Origin: an uncultured Clostridia bacterium
GTDB lineage: Bacteria > Bacillota > Clostridia > Peptostreptococcales > Anaerovoracaceae
DNA length: 64,000 nucleotides
NCBI GenBank assembly: GCA_938045615.1
Contig: CALIBC010000180.1
Span: 310,001-374,000, forward strand
Direction: 5' to 3'
Numbering within the stretch: the stretch's first letter is position 1; every line of letters starts with the position of its first letter. This document shows, one piece after another, positions 59,483 to 64,000 of this stretch. The notes under the pieces are model-generated. The model saw only the letters and a program-made list of their open reading frames with translations. It did not search any database and had not been told where the DNA came from. The translations under genes were made by a program, and so were the position numbers.

Positions 59483-61338
59483 TTGTCCTTTCCGTCATTT
59501 TCGATATAATCGCCTATCTTATCCGCAATCCCCTTTGCGTCAAGACCGTACATTTCACACAGATCCGTACGGCTACCGTGCTCTATGAATCTGTCCGGCC
59601 ATCCGATATTGTGCACACTGACATCGTCTTTCAATAGGCTACTTACATGTGTGCCGTATCCGCCGCATACCGCCGCATCTTCTATCGTAACTACCGTCCC
59701 GCTATATAAATCTTCTTTGCAAATTTCGATCGGTTTTGCGGTATTAACCTTTAAAACACCGACCTCATATCCTCTGTTTTTCAAAAGCTCACGTGCATCC
59801 AGCGCCTGCTCAAGCATCGGCCCGACCGCCATTATATCGGCATCAGACCCCTTAAAAAGTCGTTTGTTGCCGCCGTCAAAATCGACGGTTTTCCCCCTCT
59901 CGTAGCGACATATGCCTCTCGGGTATCTTATGGCAACGGGAGTATCAAGCTCAAAAGCATATTTGAGCATGGCTTGCAGATCGTTACCGTCCGACGGCGT
60001 AAGCAGTGTAATGTTTGGAATAGAAGAAAGATAGGCTATATCGAAAAGACCGTGATGCGTCTCACCGTCAGCCCCGACAACGCCCGCTCTGTCAAGCGCA
60101 AAGACCACGGGAAGGTTCTGAAGACAGACATCCTCCACGATCTGATCGTAAGCTCTCTGCAGAAACGACGAGTATATTGCCACAAGTGGCTTCATCCCCG
60201 CCTTGGCAAGTCCTGCCGCAAATGTAACCGCATGTTGCTCCGCTATCCCCACGTCAAATATACGATCCGGGTACTTGATCGAAAACTGCGAAAGACCCGT
60301 CGCATCCCCCATCGCCGCCGTTATGGCGACCAACTTGCCATTTTTGTCGGCAAGTTCCACGGCTGTATTGCCCATGATTGAAGAATACGAGACTCCTTTG
60401 GGTTTCTCCGTTTCGCCTGTTTCCACATCAAATGTTCCTATGCCGTGGAATTTATTTGGCTGCAGTTCCGCATTTCTGTAACCCTTGCCTTTGTCGGTAA
60501 TCATGTGCAAAATAACCGGTCCCTTAATATTGCGACAGTTCTCCATCGCTTTTACCACGGCATCCACATCATGCCCGTCTATCGGACCCAGATAAGTAAA
60601 TCCCATCTCTTCAAAAATTACGCCGCCCGATATGAGCGCATATTTGAATTTATCTTTTGCTCCCGAAAGACCTGAAGCCAGTCCCTTACCGACCAAAGGT
60701 ATCTTATAAAGAGCGTTCTTGATGTTCTTTTTTGCGCCTATGTATCCGCTTGAAGCCCGCAGTTTGTTCAGATGATTGGACAGGCCGCCTATATTTCTTG
60801 AGATCGACATGCCATTATCATTCAAAACCACTATGACATTCGATTTGGATGCGCTTATATTATTCAGCGCCTCAAACGCCATTCCTCCCGTCATCGCACC
60901 GTCACCTATGACAGCAATGACGTTGTAGTCATCTTTTTGCATGTCTCTTGCCGCCGCCATGCCCGCCGCCACTGAAAGAGAGGTGCTGGAATGACCGGTA
61001 TCGTAGGCATCATGCGCGCTCTCCGATGCTTTAGGGAATCCACTCATTCCGCCGGTCTTGCGTAATGTTTTGAAGTCTGCGAGTCTTCCTGTCAGCATCT
61101 TGTGCACGTAACACTGATGGCCGACATCCCAGATAATTTTATCCCTCGGACTGTCAAACACTTTGTGAAGTCCAAGTGTAATTTCCACAATGCCCAGATT
61201 GGACGCCAGATGACCACCGGTCTTTGCTACACTGTTAATCAGAAATTCTCTTATAGAAACCGCAAGAAGCTCCAGCTCCCCGTTGTTCATTTTTTTTAAA
61301 TCGTTCGGAAAATCATAATCCGATAAGTGTTTTTTCAT
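59479..61338 (-). CDS. dxs: 1-deoxy-D-xylulose-5-phosphate synthase
   Basis: DXS condenses pyruvate and glyceraldehyde 3-phosphate, the entry to the MEP isoprenoid pathway. The 619-residue transketolase-like enzyme shows HLASNLGIVEITLGLHKVFD, WDVGHQCYVHKMLTGR, the ThDP motif GDGAMTGG...NDNGMS, DVGIAEQHAVTFAAGLA and DRAGVVGADGETHHG. The downstream and upstream genes (ispA, xse genes) follow the classical xseA-xseB-ispA-dxs-tlyA order. Confidence 0.97.
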   Translation of the reverse strand: MKKHLSDYDFPNDLKKMNNGELELLAVSIREFLINSVAKTGGHLASNLGIVEITLGLHKVFDSPRDKIIWDVGHQCYVHKMLTGRLADFKTLRKTGGMSGFPKASESAHDAYDTGHSSTSLSVAAGMAAARDMQKDDYNVIAVIGDGAMTGGMAFEALNNISASKSNVIVVLNDNGMSISRNIGGLSNHLNKLRASSGYIGAKKNIKNALYKIPLVGKGLASGLSGAKDKFKYALISGGVIFEEMGFTYLGPIDGHDVDAVVKAMENCRNIKGPVILHMITDKGKGYRNAELQPNKFHGIGTFDVETGETEKPKGVSYSSIMGNTAVELADKNGKLVAITAAMGDATGLSQFSIKYPDRIFDVGIAEQHAVTFAAGLAKAGMKPLVAIYSSFLQRAYDQIVEDVCLQNLPVVFALDRAGVVGADGETHHGLFDIAYLSSIPNITLLTPSDGNDLQAMLKYAFELDTPVAIRYPRGICRYERGKTVDFDGGNKRLFKGSDADIMAVGPMLEQALDARELLKNRGYEVGVLKVNTAKPIEICKEDLYSGTVVTIEDAAVCGGYGTHVSSLLKDDVSVHNIGWPDRFIEHGSRTDLCEMYGLDAKGIADKIGDYIENDGKDK

Positions 61339-61418
61339 TCCAAATCACCACTGTTTTGTTCTGAAACACGTTTCATGTTTTGTTTCAAATCCCTAAAATT
61401 TATAAATACCTACACCGC

Positions 61419-62312
61419 TCACTTGGTTCTTATTTCCATCCTGAGTGCCAGATCACGGAAAAATTCGGCATTGTCGTAGTAATCGGCAATTGCTTCCACA
61501 GCCTTTTCCGTCAGCTTGTGAAGTTTCTCTCTTGAAGCTTCCACTCCATGCAGGGAAACAAATGTCAGTTTCTTTTTTTTCTCGTCCTCCGAGGTTTTTT
61601 TCCCCATCTCTTCTTCATTGCCGGCAACATCAAGAATATCATCCGCAATCTGAAACGCAAGTCCCACATTTTCCGCATAGTTGTTCATCTTCAGAAGCAT
61701 CTCGGAATCGGCACCTCCAAGGAAAAGTCCTGCCTTGATCGCCGCCGTTATAAGTGCCCCCGTCTTGTTTAAATGTATGTACTCAAGCATTTCGCCGGAG
61801 CTTTCGGTTGCTTCGGATTCCATGTCCGAGACCTGACCTGCAACCATGCCCTGCACACCTGCCGCTTTGGAGATCGCATAAGCTGCGTTTATTCTCTTTT
61901 TCATTTCAGGAATGTCATCAAAATACAGAAGCAGATCTTTGTTCATCACTTGAAATGCCGTGTTAAGAAGTCCGTCACCTGCAAGGGTGGCTATTCCGTC
62001 ACCGTAGACAATGTGATTTGTGGGCTTACCTCTGCGCAGTTCGTCATCGTCCATGGCAGGCAAGTCGTCGTGTATAAGAGAATATGTATGTATGTATTCT
62101 ATGGCGCATGCAAAAGGTATGGCTTTTGATGAATCACCTCCCGCAAATTCACAGGCCGAGAGCAGCAGAACCGGTCTAAGGCGTTTCCCTCCGGCGGTAA
62201 GGCTGTATCTCATGGCATCGTACAATGTTTGACTTTTTGTATCCACATTTGGTATAAAATCCAGTAGATATTCCTCCACGATTTTCTTGTATTCATCATA
62301 ATTTTCTCTCAT
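61419..62312 (-). CDS. ispA: Polyprenyl (farnesyl/geranyl) diphosphate synthase
   Basis: The 297-residue protein is a short-chain trans-prenyltransferase. It has GGKRLRPVLLLSACEF, the first Asp-rich motif HDDLPAMDDDELRRGKPT and the second FQIADDILD. The residues before the first motif (YIHTYSLIHDD) fit a C15 product, but chain length is not certain. AGAGGTG lies upstream. It precedes dxs by 80 bases and would supply undecaprenyl and quinone/prenyl precursors. Confidence 0.93.
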   Translation of the reverse strand: MRENYDEYKKIVEEYLLDFIPNVDTKSQTLYDAMRYSLTAGGKRLRPVLLLSACEFAGGDSSKAIPFACAIEYIHTYSLIHDDLPAMDDDELRRGKPTNHIVYGDGIATLAGDGLLNTAFQVMNKDLLLYFDDIPEMKKRINAAYAISKAAGVQGMVAGQVSDMESEATESSGEMLEYIHLNKTGALITAAIKAGLFLGGADSEMLLKMNNYAENVGLAFQIADDILDVAGNEEEMGKKTSEDEKKKKLTFVSLHGVEASREKLHKLTEKAVEAIADYYDNAEFFRDLALRMEIRTK

Positions 62313-62433
62313 TGCAGCACCTCTTAAATCCTTCTTTTACCGCATGCCCGGTCACGTTTCCGTTCCGTTTCCGGACTTATGCACATGCACAATCCGCCAA
62401 AGCACATAATTTTACCGTTTTTTGAAATTACAA

Positions 62434-62688
62434 TCATGTTTCAAATTCAATGGTTTCAATCTTCTGCTCGGCATTTTTGAGTATCTTTTCGCATATCCGA
62501 TAATATTTCAGCGCTTCTTCATAGTACGCCACGGAATCCTCAAGCCCCGTTTCCGGGTCTTTCATCTTTTCAGCTAAGGAATTCAGTTTCTCAAGAGACT
62601 CTTCAAAGCCGATTTCCTTATCTTCAATTTCTTTATCACGGGTTTCTCTGTCCATGTTTTCCTTGTCAATATTTTTTCCGCACATCAT
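62434..62688 (-). CDS. xseB: Exodeoxyribonuclease VII small subunit
   Basis: The 84-residue helical protein contains FEESLEKLNSLAEKM, then ETGLEDSVAYYEEALKYYRI, the typical XseB core. XseB binds along XseA to form the processive single-strand nuclease. The first 28 residues are a charged extension (repeated DKE/RET) not usual in XseB. Consecutive ATG codons at 62688 and 62685 follow AGAGAGG, the second with better spacing; ATG 62655 is also possible. It overlaps xseA by 23 bases. Confidence 0.9.
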   Translation of the reverse strand: MMCGKNIDKENMDRETRDKEIEDKEIGFEESLEKLNSLAEKMKDPETGLEDSVAYYEEALKYYRICEKILKNAEQKIETIEFET

Positions 62689-63829
62689 CTGCCTCTCTTT
62701 CTTGTCTCAGGAAACGAAATACTGCTTTACCTCTGTTGAATATTACACGATAGTCGCTTCCTTCCTTGAGATCATTGCTGTCACTTATGAGATTACCCTG
62801 CATATTCTCCACTATGGAATAACCTTTTTCCATGATCCTGAACGGGTGATTCTCCTCAAGCATAAGCCTGCACTGTTCCACTCTGTTCTTGTTGTGTGTT
62901 ACCTTATTGCCAAGCGCATTTTCAACCTGTGAAATATAATTTTGAGCTTTCATTGCATTGAAAGCGAATATATTCTCCGTTTGTTTTTTTATGAACATCG
63001 CAGTATTTTCAATACTTTCCGCAAGTTCGGCTGTGTCCGGCACCGCGATCTGTGCTGCGGCAGTTGGCGTTGCGGCTCTAACGTCGGCAGCCATATCGGC
63101 TATGGAAAAGTCCGTCTCATGCCCTACTGCGGAAATCACGGGAATATCTGATTCATATATCGCCCTTGCGACAATTTCTTCGTTGAATGCCCACAGATCC
63201 TCCGCCGAACCTCCGCCGCGACCGACTATAAGTATTTCCGTATCCTTGTGCTCTTCATTTACAAATCTTATTCTGTCGGCTATTTCTTCCGCCGCGGAGG
63301 CGCCCTGCACACGACAGGAAAAGATCTTCACGCTACATACATCGTTTCTGCTTTTCAGCGTTTTTACTATATCTCTTACCGCAGCCCCAGTACTTGCGGT
63401 CACAACACCTATACTGCGCGGAAAAGACGGTAATTGTTTCTTGTGCGCCGGATCAAACAATCCCTCCTTGAGCAATCTTTCGCGCATACGTACAAAAGCC
63501 GCGGCAAGATCTCCCTCACCGACAGATCGCACTGTACGTACATACAGCGAGTAGGATCCTCCCGCTTTATAAACGCTGACCGCCCCCCTACAGACAAGTT
63601 GCATTCCGTCGGTTATTTTCGAATCGACTTGAGGCAGAATGTCCTTGTGCAGAAAACAGTTCAGCTTGGACATGCCGTCCACCAAAGAAAAGTATACATG
63701 CCCCGTGTAATGATACTTTACACCGGAAGCCTCGCCTTTTACGGACACGTTGGACATTATCGGATCGGAGACTATGATCCTTGAGAGATAATCATTCAAT
63801 TGTGACACACTTATGGGTTTAGGCGCCAT
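62666..63829 (-). CDS. xseA: Exodeoxyribonuclease VII large subunit
   Basis: The 387-residue protein starts MAPKPISVSQLNDYLSRI, the usual XseA N-terminus, with an OB-fold (SNVSVKGEASGVKYHYTGHVYFSL) and a catalytic core (SIGVVTASTGAAVRDI, LIVGRGGGSAEDLWAFN, SAVGHETDFSIADMAADVRA). ATG 63829 has GGGAGGC 6 bases upstream. A longer open frame to 63958 reads out of frame through the upstream M22-type gene and is not used. The two genes overlap by 11 bases. Confidence 0.95.
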   Translation of the reverse strand: MAPKPISVSQLNDYLSRIIVSDPIMSNVSVKGEASGVKYHYTGHVYFSLVDGMSKLNCFLHKDILPQVDSKITDGMQLVCRGAVSVYKAGGSYSLYVRTVRSVGEGDLAAAFVRMRERLLKEGLFDPAHKKQLPSFPRSIGVVTASTGAAVRDIVKTLKSRNDVCSVKIFSCRVQGASAAEEIADRIRFVNEEHKDTEILIVGRGGGSAEDLWAFNEEIVARAIYESDIPVISAVGHETDFSIADMAADVRAATPTAAAQIAVPDTAELAESIENTAMFIKKQTENIFAFNAMKAQNYISQVENALGNKVTHNKNRVEQCRLMLEENHPFRIMEKGYSIVENMQGNLISDSNDLKEGSDYRVIFNRGKAVFRFLRQEREADDVRKKY

Positions 63830-64000
63830 ATCTTTGCCTCCCGAGAAGCGCTGTACCGACTGCATTGTCCGTCGACAGCTCCGGTTTTGCGAAATAAATA
63901 TTGTGTTCGCTTTTAAAATGTCTTCTGAGAAATTCACTTGACGACACGCCGCCCGCATAAAGGAAATCCCCTACATTGTATTTTCTTGCGAGAAATTCCG
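63819..64000 (-). CDS. C-terminal end of a TsaD-like (peptidase M22/glycoprotease family) protein
   Basis: The minus strand is open from the window edge for 60 codons ending in TAA at 63819-63821. The sequence includes DFLYAGGVSSSEFLRR and YFAKPELSTDNAVGTALLG, the closing ATP-binding element of the TsaD/Kae1 ASKHA family (GGVxxN...DNA). In Clostridia a TsaD paralogue of unknown function commonly precedes xseA, so this is likely that paralogue rather than TsaD itself; the missing N-terminus would decide. It overlaps xseA by 11 bases. Confidence 0.8.
   Translation of the reverse strand, partial: EFLARKYNVGDFLYAGGVSSSEFLRRHFKSEHNIYFAKPELSTDNAVGTALLGRQRYGA

Noticed and set aside
62666..63958. 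A longer xseA starting at 63958.
   Set aside because: The extra residues do not resemble XseA and the stretch encodes the M22-type C-terminus in another frame; ATG 63829 has a good ribosome site.

Overview
The window reads as chromosomal DNA of an anaerobic, Gram-positive, low-to-medium GC Firmicute of the class Clostridia. Support comes from the clostridial gene neighbourhoods (coaD-tmcAL-ackA-rpmF, ftsK-rimO-pgsA-cinA-recA, rplU-rpmA-obgE, mutS-mutL-miaA, xseA-xseB-ispA-dxs-tlyA), an IreB homologue, a Spo0A-type DNA-binding domain, Firmicute-type SOS boxes (GAAC-N4-GTTC) and an L21 leader RNA. The genus cannot be fixed from sequence alone; a Peptostreptococcales/Anaerovoracaceae-like host is my best guess, at low confidence. 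No tRNA, rRNA, CRISPR array, prophage or insertion sequence was seen. No gene-free stretch exceeds about 300 bases.

Layout, plus strand 1-38.4 kb: the 3' end of coaD, a coiled-coil protein, tmcAL, ackA and rpmF; a secreted protein with two hemoglobin-interacting-type (HID) domains; asd, uppP, ftsK, rimO, pgsA, cinA and SOS-controlled recA; an L21 leader followed by rplU (unusually long), rpmA and obgE; a HD-domain/radical SAM fusion with its DUF2344 partner; comEA; a stand-alone Spo0A C-terminal-like protein; a DUF896 protein; iscS-iscU; a phosphohexomutase, alaS, ireB and ruvX; and a purine cluster purE-purM-purN-purO-AICAR transformylase-purD-purL. purF and purC are not in the window.

From 38.6 kb to the end all genes lie on the minus strand. 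A LysM membrane protein has two SOS boxes in its promoter. Next comes a seven-gene operon, transcribed from 48.3 to 39.0 kb: a secreted CbiK-type chelatase, two secreted NEAT-like/Fn3 proteins, an 865-residue protein of three NEAT-like domains fused to half a substrate-binding protein, a lipoprotein substrate-binding protein, a FecCD-type permease and an ATPase. It looks like a heme (or related tetrapyrrole/iron complex) capture and import system in which a class II chelatase works outside the membrane. This is the most interesting system in the window, and the distant HID protein at 4.1-5.6 kb probably belongs to it because it carries the same kind of basic C-terminal Fn3 domain. Upstream of the operon lie a VTT-domain membrane protein, a methionine gamma-lyase-like PLP enzyme, a tyrosine recombinase, miaA (preceded by repeat-built tiny reading frames), mutL, mutS, an aminotransferase, tlyA, dxs, ispA, xseB, xseA and the C-terminal end of a TsaD-like (M22) protein at the window edge.

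Other points of note: L21 has a ~97-residue extension, the Prp protease gene is absent between rplU and rpmA, and L27 lacks the N-terminal extension that Prp normally removes. IMP synthesis uses a split route (stand-alone AICAR transformylase plus PurO-type cyclohydrolase) instead of bifunctional PurH.
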